A DNA stretch of 64,000 bases from an archaeon (lineage in GTDB: Archaea; Nanobdellota; Nanobdellia; Woesearchaeales; GW2011-AR9): the NCBI GenBank assembly GCA_018670085.1, contig JABHRS010000005.1:29589-93588 (forward strand). The letters are read 5' to 3'. Under the pieces are notes generated by a model. The model saw only the letters and a program-made list of their open reading frames with translations, had not been told where the DNA came from and ran no database searches. A program made the position numbers and the translations under genes. Positions within the stretch are counted from its first letter, which is position 1. The number at the start of each line of letters is the position of its first letter. Shown piece by piece: positions 52,198-59,621 of this stretch.

Positions 52198-52890
52198 TTA
52201 CAAAAACAAAGCATAAATCCAAGCAATAAAAACTAGTTTAAGCGCGATTGCAAGACTTGTGAATAATAACCACCTACTGTAAGAGTAGCGAAATGATCCT
52301 GCTAAAAAATTAGTGATAGGATATGGAAGAGGTAATAAATTGATGAAAAAAATTGAAACTGAACCATAATCTCTGAGCCTTCGTTGCACCAAAACAATGG
52401 TTTTTCTTTTAATGAATTTTTTGATGGCCCTACCAAAAACCCTCCCTGAAAAAAAATTAACATGTTGCCCAATCATTAAACCAATAAAAGCTGGGACAAT
52501 TATTCTAATCGAAGTTCTAACAGAACCTAAAAAACCAATATATAAAATTTCTAAAGGAGAGGGAATAAAAAATAAACTAGATAATGAAAATGCATAAACA
52601 ACTCCCTCAAAACTTTTTTGTTTGATCTGAGCTGCCACATAAATTGCAATTGGATAAATAAGAGGTAATTCTTTGAACCAATTAAACAGATCAAAACCAA
52701 TGAAAGTATTAACCATCAAAAGTAAAACCCAAAGTGCTAAAGCTGTAAGCGCAAAAACAATAGTAGTTGTAAAAGAATATTTGAAAGAATTTAGGTTCTG
52801 TTGAAGTTTAGATTTTGTTGCAGAATTATGTTTACTTAAAGGAATGTTTTTTTTTACAGATCTATTTCCTGAAACTCTTCTCTTAGGCAC
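52198..52890 (-). CDS. VTT/DedA-like membrane protein
   Basis: 230 residues, five to six TM helices. The core FIPSPLEILYIGFLGSVRTS with GLMIGQHVNFFSGRVFGR and later LPLPYPITNFLAGSFRYSYS shows the DedA/VTT pattern of two re-entrant loops and a Gly-rich motif. Members are lipid scramblases or flippases. N-terminus basic (RRVSGNRSVKK). Confidence 0.8.
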   Translation of the reverse strand: MPKRRVSGNRSVKKNIPLSKHNSATKSKLQQNLNSFKYSFTTTIVFALTALALWVLLLMVNTFIGFDLFNWFKELPLIYPIAIYVAAQIKQKSFEGVVYAFSLSSLFFIPSPLEILYIGFLGSVRTSIRIIVPAFIGLMIGQHVNFFSGRVFGRAIKKFIKRKTIVLVQRRLRDYGSVSIFFINLLPLPYPITNFLAGSFRYSYSRWLLFTSLAIALKLVFIAWIYALFL

Positions 52891-52939
52891 TTAATAAAGA
52901 AAAGTAGTTGAAGTTAATAATAGTTATGTAAAATTAGAG

Positions 52940-53995
52940 TCACGATTCACCTCCTCCGCCACCGCCAAATCCGCCACCAAATCCAGCACCTGCAGAATAA
53001 TCGGCAAAACCAGCTGTGGGATCATAGCTGATAGAAAATGATTCATAACTTAAACTGCTAAGTCCAATATCATAGTTTTCACTATCTTCATTTGTATCAA
53101 AGTAATCTAACCTAGCTACAGAAAAATCAAATTTATCAATTTCACTTCTACGCTTACGCTTTTTCTTATTCTCGTCTATTAGATCAGTGATTTCAGTCAC
53201 TATGTCAATATCTGAAGTAGAGTTCTTACTAAGATCAAATGCAGTTTGCCATAAACTACCTTCCTGAAAAGGATTAGATGCATCTACATTGGATCCAATG
53301 TCTGCTGGACTTTGGTATAAATCATTGGTTTCCATCGAACAGTAATTTGGCTGAATTTCAAAATCATCTGCACTACCAAATCCACCAGGATCATACACTT
53401 CAAGATCAATTGCAGCTGAGATTAAATCTAGTATATGCTCGATAGATATTTCATTACTATTTTCATTAAATGGATCATAATTTGCCTGGAAATGATTATT
53501 GTTGTAAATGTCTTGTGGTGGAGTATACAAATTCAAAGGATCAGTAATTTCCAATTCGTAACCTTGATCAATTTTGTAGTTGTGATCAGGAAGATTATAG
53601 TCCAGAATAGACTCATCGTTAGAAAAAGTTCCATAATTAATAGTTAATTGATCAGCAATGTAACCATGAAGAGGAGTTTCATTTCCGTAACTTAAATTTG
53701 AATTGTTAGCATACAACGCAGGATTAGTTTCTAAATTATTAGAATACAAAGAAGAGTTATGATATAAATTGTTATTAGCAGATTGTAAATTGTAAGGATT
53801 TATTTGATTTGAGTAAGAAGGATTTGCACCCTGATAGCTGTGCTGTACATTCTCATAAAATTGAGCCATGTGCAAATCAGATTCTTGTATAGTTCTTCGC
53901 TGGTTGTCTTGCAGAATCATTTCTAGTGTAGAAGCCATACCTGTTTCATTGACTTTTGTCATAAAGTCCGCAGTGAGATATTTAGGTGAATCCAT
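52940..53995 (-). CDS. Low-complexity Asn/Tyr/Ser-rich protein
   Basis: 351 residues. N-terminal 35 residues are helical; then about 160 residues rich in Asn, Tyr, Ser with YANNSNLSYG-like repeats; then acidic Asp-rich segments, a basic KKKRKRR stretch (about 275-281), and a Gly-rich tail FGGGFGGGGGGES. No signal or TM helix. Composition is like phase-separating or intrinsically disordered proteins, unusual for archaea. Function unknown. Confidence 0.55.
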   Translation of the reverse strand: MDSPKYLTADFMTKVNETGMASTLEMILQDNQRRTIQESDLHMAQFYENVQHSYQGANPSYSNQINPYNLQSANNNLYHNSSLYSNNLETNPALYANNSNLSYGNETPLHGYIADQLTINYGTFSNDESILDYNLPDHNYKIDQGYELEITDPLNLYTPPQDIYNNNHFQANYDPFNENSNEISIEHILDLISAAIDLEVYDPGGFGSADDFEIQPNYCSMETNDLYQSPADIGSNVDASNPFQEGSLWQTAFDLSKNSTSDIDIVTEITDLIDENKKKRKRRSEIDKFDFSVARLDYFDTNEDSENYDIGLSSLSYESFSISYDPTAGFADYSAGAGFGGGFGGGGGGES

Positions 53996-54059
53996 GAAAG
54001 ATAAAAGGCAGAAGAAGTTTTATGTCTTTTGGGAAAAGTGAGCCATTTTAATCAATTAT

Positions 54060-54242
54060 TTACTCTGTTATTTTTTTGTGTTTTATCCAATACCTGATGA
54101 AAGTTAAGTGTAATGTGGAGAAATAAATGATATTGAAAATTAGTTCAGATTTACTTAATCCCTTAAACACCCCAATACTGATTAAGATTATTGTTAAAAT
54201 AAACGAAGTAAGATAAAGAAAATCATCAAAAGAAAAGTGCAT
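54060..54242 (-). CDS. Small two-TM membrane protein
   Basis: 60 residues, two hydrophobic helices. Follows a 39-residue membrane ORF by two bp and is translated from the same message. Confidence 0.5.
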   Translation of the reverse strand: MHFSFDDFLYLTSFILTIILISIGVFKGLSKSELIFNIIYFSTLHLTFIRYWIKHKKITE

Positions 54243-54244
54243 AA

Positions 54245-54364
54245 CTAAAACACACCAGTTAAGATTAAAATTCCAAGAATTATCCCCACAATGCCAGAAA
54301 ATGCAGCAGCGTAACCTAAGATATCAACAACTAACTTTTGTCTTTTTGCATTCATTACAAACAT
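54245..54364 (-). CDS. Very small membrane protein, 39 residues
   Basis: Minus-strand ATG at 54364 to TAG at 54245. A GGTGAT ribosome site (54376-54371) sits five to six bases upstream. Basic N-terminus (NAKRQK), then one hydrophobic helix (about 12-37, with FSGIVGIILGILILTG). Two bp before the 60-residue membrane gene, so they form an operon. Confidence 0.5.
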   Translation of the reverse strand: MFVMNAKRQKLVVDILGYAAAFSGIVGIILGILILTGVF

Positions 54365-54633
54365 AGTAAATCACCCAGGTATTTATTTGTTCTTAAGTGA
54401 TTAGTTAGAAAGTGTTGACATACTTATTTGTTTCACATATGAAGTAAATATGAGTATATACCAAAATTGAGAGTAAATTTTTAAAGTAGCTACTCTTTTT
54501 ATAGAATATCCGGGATCGAACTACCTGTATGATGACCATGATTATGGGTGTTATGTCCTGGATTCATAATTTCTAAATTAGAATTGAAGAAAAAGAGTTT
54601 TTTAAATTAATTAATGAAAAAAGAAAAAAAGAA
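54365..54633. other. Intergenic region with a His-rich 22-codon ORF
   Basis: Minus strand 54567-54499 encodes a 22-residue frame with six His (NPGHNTHNHGHHTG) and a proper stop, but no ribosome site. The same stretch has a GTTCGATCC segment that looks like a tRNA T-loop, although no tRNA can be folded. Neither is strong enough to be called a gene. Confidence 0.3.
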
Positions 54634-55368
54634 TTACCAAAACCCAAATGGGAAACGACTACCATGTTTAGAAACATCAGGTAAACAAGGTTCAAGTCTA
54701 ACGGGATGCTCAATTAAATAGGCGTCAAGTTCTTCTCTTGCTGTTTGTACAACTGAATCTAATCCCAAATCACTTGCCAGATTAATTTTGATTTCAAGAC
54801 CACGGTGATAAGCATGAGGAGTTAATCTTGGAATTGCATCAATAATTTTTTGGTATGCAAGACGCTTGTCCTCACCCTCTAAAAAACTATCAGCAATTCT
54901 TCTTGCGTCTATTGGCTGACCGTCTTCTAAATTAATTCGAATTGCAGAATCAGTATCATCAACAAATAAATACAAATTAGCAACACCATGATTTGAAGGA
55001 GATCTAGGTCTTGGTTCCAGTACACTAATTGATTCATACGCAAAAGTTACAGCCTTACTCATATCATCTTTTTGTTCACCTAAAGTTTGAAGTAGTGGCA
55101 TAATAACAGTTGTTTGCATCCAATAAGTTTTTCTTTTACGATCAGCATATGAACTTCTGCAATGGTCAATTGCATGGTCTGCTAAAGATTGGATAACTTC
55201 AGAATTTTCACTGGAAAGAGCGTAACGAACACCTTCAATACCTGTGCGCGCTTCGAATAAACTAGCAGTAGTTCCTTGCAAACCATGAGAATCAAGCATT
55301 CTTTGAACTTTGGCAGCTTTTTTTGCCTTATCAGGCAAACTTAAATTTGTTAAATAACTGTGTAACAT
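54634..55368 (-). CDS. Hypothetical helical protein
   Basis: 244 residues, all-helical, possibly of TPR/ARM-like alpha-alpha repeats. No signal. Located just downstream of the RNA polymerase/ribosomal cluster on the same strand but separated by 92 bp. Family not recognised. Confidence 0.6.
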   Translation of the reverse strand: MLHSYLTNLSLPDKAKKAAKVQRMLDSHGLQGTTASLFEARTGIEGVRYALSSENSEVIQSLADHAIDHCRSSYADRKRKTYWMQTTVIMPLLQTLGEQKDDMSKAVTFAYESISVLEPRPRSPSNHGVANLYLFVDDTDSAIRINLEDGQPIDARRIADSFLEGEDKRLAYQKIIDAIPRLTPHAYHRGLEIKINLASDLGLDSVVQTAREELDAYLIEHPVRLEPCLPDVSKHGSRFPFGFW

Positions 55369-55460
55369 TTGTATAACCTCAAAAATATTTTCTCATCCAC
55401 ACCAAATTAATTATGAAAAAATAAGATTATTAAAAAAAGTTTAAAAAAATAATTAGAAAT

Positions 55461-55658
55461 TTATCCTCGTTTAAAGCCAGCTGCTAAATCAATTAAATCA
55501 ACATGACCTAAGAATACTTGACGGCAACAGTAACGTTCGATATTAAGAGAGTCCAAAATGTCTTTAGCTTTCTCTCCTTTCTCCATTCGCTCTTGATATT
55601 CTCCCCAGAACTGGCCAACTGGCTTACCACAGGAAAAACATCGAATTGGAATTATCAT
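55461..55658 (-). CDS. rpoN: RNA polymerase subunit N (Rpb10)
   Basis: 65 residues. MIIPIRCFSCGKPVG zinc motif with the second CCR pair (ERYCCRQVFLGHVDLI) is diagnostic. It binds zinc and links subunits D, L and B. It follows uS9 by 31 bp, the standard archaeal order. Confidence 0.96.
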   Translation of the reverse strand: MIIPIRCFSCGKPVGQFWGEYQERMEKGEKAKDILDSLNIERYCCRQVFLGHVDLIDLAAGFKRG

Positions 55659-55689
55659 TTTGTATTGTCTCCGTATATATTATTGTAAT

Positions 55690-56097
55690 TTAACGATAAG
55701 ATTTTTGACGCTTAGCACGAGCTTTAGAGTCGTTTGGTTTACAAACTTCTTTTTGACGTACATCAGCTACTAACAATAATCTGTCATATGCTGTAAAAAT
55801 CTTTTTCAAATTTTCATCGTGTTCAACAAGTGCTCTTGCAATTGCTAAACGAATTGCATCTGCTTGACCACTTGATCCGCCACCATGCACATTAACTGAA
55901 CAGTTAACTTTGCTTGCAACGTCTCCTGCTAAGATTAAAGGTTCTGCAATTCTTAAACGCATCATCTTAGTTCCAAAGGAATCTAAAGATTGACCATTAA
56001 TTTTAATGTTGCCTTTACCTTTATTAAGAGTTGCTCTTGCAACAGCTCGCTTACGCTTTCCGCGAGTATGAATTAAAGATTGTTTTGATTGTTTCAT
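55690..56097 (-). CDS. rps9: Ribosomal protein uS9
   Basis: 135 residues ending AKARAKRQKSYR, the conserved C-terminal tail KRxKxYR. Start ATG overlaps the uL13 stop by 4 bp. Confidence 0.95.
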   Translation of the reverse strand: MKQSKQSLIHTRGKRKRAVARATLNKGKGNIKINGQSLDSFGTKMMRLRIAEPLILAGDVASKVNCSVNVHGGGSSGQADAIRLAIARALVEHDENLKKIFTAYDRLLLVADVRQKEVCKPNDSKARAKRQKSYR

Positions 56098-56516
56098 TGT
56101 TTGCCACCAAGATCTTTCATTAATTGTGCAACTGTCACATATATGGAGTTAGGAAATTTACTAACTGATTCTTTAGTTAAACTGATCATTTCCTTACCTT
56201 CAACTTCTTTTGGTATACCAATGTGACACATAACTCTTTTGAAAGCTTCACGACCACGTGTTTTAGTCCAAGGAACCATTCCACGAACTGAACGACGAAC
56301 AAATCTGTCTGCTGACCTATGGATTCGAACTCCAGCTAAAGGATAACCTCGCTTTTCACGTCGACGTTTTTGAGTTAAAAATAATAATCTTCTTGCACCA
56401 CTAATAACTGCTTGTTCACAGTTAACTATGACAACATCTTCACCTAAAAGAGCATCTTTTGCTGCGTGACTTGCAAGTCTCCCAAGCACAATTCCTTTTG
56501 CATCGTATACTTTCAT
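56094..56516 (-). CDS. rpl13: Ribosomal protein uL13
   Basis: 140 residues. VYDAKGIVLGRLASHAAK N-terminal and HRSADRFVRRSVRGMVPWT middle segments are the uL13 signature. Overlaps neighbours on both sides by 4 bp. Confidence 0.95.
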   Translation of the reverse strand: MKVYDAKGIVLGRLASHAAKDALLGEDVVIVNCEQAVISGARRLLFLTQKRRREKRGYPLAGVRIHRSADRFVRRSVRGMVPWTKTRGREAFKRVMCHIGIPKEVEGKEMISLTKESVSKFPNSIYVTVAQLMKDLGGKQ

Positions 56517-56872
56517 GCTAGTACCCTCACTTTTTGTCCTTTTGGATTTTTTGCAAGTAATTCAGTAATTGTCATAACTTGACCATTTGCTTTGGTGATC
56601 TTTTGACGAGCTGCATCTGAACACTGATATGCAGCAACAGTTACACCACGATCTAATTCACCGATACTTAAAATTTTACCAGGAACTACAACAGTCTCAC
56701 CTTCACGAGCATATCTTGCAATCTTATACAGATTCACATTACTACGCTTACGACTAGGACGAGATAAGTCTTTGTGAACTTTTTTCCAAAGTGCCACACT
56801 GCGACCCGCTTCTTGCAAATCTTTTAACAAAGTTTGCATTCCTGGGTTTGGACTGTTTAATTTTCTAACCAT
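56513..56872 (-). CDS. rpl18e: Ribosomal protein eL18 (L18e)
   Basis: 119 residues. NLYKIARYAREGETVVVPGKILS and the GELDRGVTVAAYQCS segments match archaeal L18e. Lies between RpoD and uL13 in the usual order. Confidence 0.94.
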   Translation of the reverse strand: MVRKLNSPNPGMQTLLKDLQEAGRSVALWKKVHKDLSRPSRKRSNVNLYKIARYAREGETVVVPGKILSIGELDRGVTVAAYQCSDAARQKITKANGQVMTITELLAKNPKGQKVRVLA

Positions 56873-56904
56873 TGTATTTCACGTTTATATTTTATTTTTA
56901 ATTA

Positions 56905-57681
56905 TTATAATTGAGCAGATAATTCTGCTGCCTTTTCTGCAAGCATTTTTCCTGCGGTTGATAACATTTCACCAACTGAAAGTTGACCCCAACTCTCAGC
57001 GTCGACAACAAAATCATTATCTGCATAAGATACCTTGATTAAATCATCACAAACACGATCAACTGAATCAAATAGATTCAATTCTTCAATTTGTTTTTGA
57101 CTGATCTTTCCGCTTTTATCAAAAATTTGCGGAGGGTATTTACCTTTATTTTCTTCTAATAATTTTGCATCTTGTTTAATTGTAAGTGAAGGTTTATTTC
57201 CAAACCAAACATGGCCTGGTGCCCATTTAGTATGATCCTTTCCTTGACCCATTACAGCCAAAAGACTAACATCAACTTTTTGTTTTGCATGTAACTTTAC
57301 AAGTGGCATTTTTGGGTGCACAAAAGTACATTTTGGATCTTTACTAGTTGCATTTTCTGCATAAACTACACCTTTTTTACCTACTTTTAATTCCATCTCA
57401 AGAGTACAACGAGCACTTCGCTCTTCAACTTCTTCAGGACTAGTTGGTAAGGAGTAACTTGATAAATCAGTTTTAATTGGAGTTAGACCAATTCTAAGTG
57501 CAAGCATTTCATCAAATAAAGCAGAACTGTTCTGACGAACAGTCATGTCCTCAACTGCTAAAGTTGGAACTTCTTCAACAACCATTCTCCGGATTGAATT
57601 TACAAAGCTTTCACTAGTCTTTTCAATCTCAAAACGAACTTTGAGTTTGTCCTTACTTTGTTGTTTGCTTGATATTTTCAT
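56905..57681 (-). CDS. rpoD: RNA polymerase subunit D (Rpb3/alpha-like)
   Basis: 258 residues from ATG 57681; the longer frame adds a non-conserved N-terminus that overlaps uS11. FVNSIRRMVVEEVPTLAVEDM is the dimerisation signature; LRIGLTPIKT and GHVWF continue the family pattern. No CxxC-type Fe-S insert is visible. With subunit L it forms the assembly platform of the polymerase. Confidence 0.93.
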   Translation of the reverse strand: MKISSKQQSKDKLKVRFEIEKTSESFVNSIRRMVVEEVPTLAVEDMTVRQNSSALFDEMLALRIGLTPIKTDLSSYSLPTSPEEVEERSARCTLEMELKVGKKGVVYAENATSKDPKCTFVHPKMPLVKLHAKQKVDVSLLAVMGQGKDHTKWAPGHVWFGNKPSLTIKQDAKLLEENKGKYPPQIFDKSGKISQKQIEELNLFDSVDRVCDDLIKVSYADNDFVVDAESWGQLSVGEMLSTAGKMLAEKAAELSAQL

Positions 57682-57707
57682 TAATTTCACCGATTTGATT
57701 ATGATAA

Positions 57708-58280
57708 TTATACTCTTCGTCCACGTCGACCGCCTTTTGCACGGCAACCATTATGAGGTTCAGGTGTTACGTCTTCAATTTTTCCAATTCTTAGACCAAC
57801 ACGACTTAATGCTCGAATAGCAGCTTGAGCACCTGGACCAGTATTTTTTGGACCGTTGTGACCACCTTTTGCTTTTACTCGAATATATAATCCGGAAATT
57901 CCTCGCTCCTTAATTTGCTCTGCAATTCTTTTTGCAATTGCCATAGCAGCACTTGGAGAGGATTCTAACCGATCTGCTTTTACCATCTGACCACCACTGC
58001 ACCTTGCAATGGTTTCAGTACCAGTAATATCAGTTACAGTTACAATTGTATTATTATAAGTTGATTTGATATGAGCTACAGCCCATCTTAAAGGACGTCT
58101 TGCCCTAGAGTCATATGAAGATCCCCGATCAGTTGTTCTTGGAGGTCTTCCAGATGATGTTCTTGGAGGACGAGTAGATGTTGAAGGAGGTCTTGTTGAA
58201 GGTGGCCTTGCTGCAGGTGTTGCAGTTGGAGCAACAGCAGGTGTTGCTACAGGTTCAGATGTTTTTTGTTCTTCACTCAT
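57708..58280 (-). CDS. rps11: Ribosomal protein uS11 with Pro/Arg-rich N-terminal extension
   Basis: 190 residues, about 60 more than usual. Residues 1-60 are Pro/Thr/Ser/Arg low complexity with RPPST and RPPRTS repeats; residues 65-190 are canonical ([44 protein letters not shown] end). Overlaps uS4 by 4 bp. Confidence 0.95.
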   Translation of the reverse strand: MSEEQKTSEPVATPAVAPTATPAARPPSTRPPSTSTRPPRTSSGRPPRTTDRGSSYDSRARRPLRWAVAHIKSTYNNTIVTVTDITGTETIARCSGGQMVKADRLESSPSAAMAIAKRIAEQIKERGISGLYIRVKAKGGHNGPKNTGPGAQAAIRALSRVGLRIGKIEDVTPEPHNGCRAKGGRRGRRV

Positions 58281-59017
58281 TCTGTTTTTACCTCTGCAGT
58301 TTCTGCTTTCACAGGTTCTGGTTTAGCTTCAGTTGCCTCAGCTTCTTTAGCAGGTGCTTCTTTAACTTCAGTTTCTTTAACTGGTGCTTTAGCGCCAGTT
58401 ACTTCAGCTTCGATTGCTTCAGCAGAATCATCTTTAACAGATGCTGCTTTGATTGCTTCAGTTTCCTTACGTAATCTCTCAGCTTCTTCCTTAATTGCTT
58501 TTTTAGGATCAACACGTTCTGGATGTTCCTCAGAAGCTAAACTGGAATTCTCTTTAAAAGTCAAATTTGATTCTTCTTCAATAGTAAGTAAATATGAAGG
58601 CGCAGTAATCTCTTTACCATTAACAAATACATGTCTATGAGTAATAAATTGACGAGCTTGTTTCATACTTCTTGCCATTCCTTTTCGAAATACAACACTT
58701 TGAAGTCTTCTTTCAAGAACATCTTTTAGAGTTAATGCCAAAACTTGGTTTAATTTTGCCTCACTGGTTAAAAGACCATGACGCTGAAGTTTACCTAAAA
58801 TTTGAGCAGTTTCTTTCTCAGCTTGACTAGTAGTTTCAATTGAAAGACGCTTTGCAATATTACGATATTTTTTTAAGAATGAACGCATAAGGTAAATCTC
58901 TTTCTTACGACGGATCCCATACTCTCGTTTGATGATTGCTTCTTCATCGATTGCAGTCTTGTTCCAAGGATGCATCGGTGTTGAGTACTTTTTCCTAAAT
59001 TTTTTTGGATCTCCCAT
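58277..59017 (-). CDS. rps4: Ribosomal protein uS4 with acidic C-terminal extension
   Basis: 246 residues. Standard uS4 body ([10 protein letters not shown] start, [20 protein letters not shown] and [16 protein letters not shown]4 domain) up to about residue 175, then about 70 residues of Ala/Glu/Lys repeats ([18 protein letters not shown]). The extension is not in typical archaeal uS4. Confidence 0.95.
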   Translation of the reverse strand: MGDPKKFRKKYSTPMHPWNKTAIDEEAIIKREYGIRRKKEIYLMRSFLKKYRNIAKRLSIETTSQAEKETAQILGKLQRHGLLTSEAKLNQVLALTLKDVLERRLQSVVFRKGMARSMKQARQFITHRHVFVNGKEITAPSYLLTIEEESNLTFKENSSLASEEHPERVDPKKAIKEEAERLRKETEAIKAASVKDDSAEAIEAEVTGAKAPVKETEVKEAPAKEAEATEAKPEPVKAETAEVKTE

Positions 59018-59046
59018 TGTATATCTTAATTATAATTTTTAACTAA

Positions 59047-59502
59047 TTATCTTTTCTTCTTAACGCCAATTACCTTACCTTTATTACGACGGAAGTTACT
59101 CTTAGTTCGCTGCCCACGCACAGGTAAACCCTTGGAATGACGAATTCCACGAATTGCTTTAATTTTCATTAAACGCTTAATATCATTATCTCGACTAAAT
59201 TGTAAGTTACCAATTAATAGATGTTTATCTTCACCAGTTGCAAAGTCACGCCTTCGGTTGAATAACCATTCAGGAATACCAGCATTAGCTGGATTTTGAA
59301 GCATCTCAGTTAAGGTTGCAATTTCAGATTCTGAAAGAGTACCAGTTAATTTTTCACCAGAAATACCAGATAAATTACATAGGACATGAGCAAAGTTACG
59401 GCCAACACCTTTGATTTTAGTTAAAGAAATTCTTAGGTGTTTGTTCCCTGGAATATCTACATTAGCTACCCGTACAATGTGTTTTATGTTTTGTTCTGCC
59501 AT
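59047..59502 (-). CDS. rps13: Ribosomal protein uS13
   Basis: 151 residues. IVRVANVDIPGNKHLRISL N-terminus, IKAIRGIRHSKGLPVRGQRT and KSNFRRNKGKVIGVKKKR tail are diagnostic. First gene of the cluster. Confidence 0.95.
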   Translation of the reverse strand: MAEQNIKHIVRVANVDIPGNKHLRISLTKIKGVGRNFAHVLCNLSGISGEKLTGTLSESEIATLTEMLQNPANAGIPEWLFNRRRDFATGEDKHLLIGNLQFSRDNDIKRLMKIKAIRGIRHSKGLPVRGQRTKSNFRRNKGKVIGVKKKR

Positions 59503-59621
59503 TTTATTATAAATTTTTGAAATTTGCCTAAAATAGGTAGAAATCAGCTCAAAAATAAGCTTTTTTATCCTCTACGCTTTCACTTGGACAAACTTGAATA
59601 GGATAATGAGAAATAGGTTAT

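Noticed and set aside
54500..54570. tRNA-like GTTCGATCC segment
   Set aside because: Stems of the T-arm and acceptor do not pair and there is no anticodon arm.
58178..58640. Plus-strand ORFs opposite uS11 and uS4
   Set aside because: Shadows of the low-complexity extensions of the ribosomal genes.
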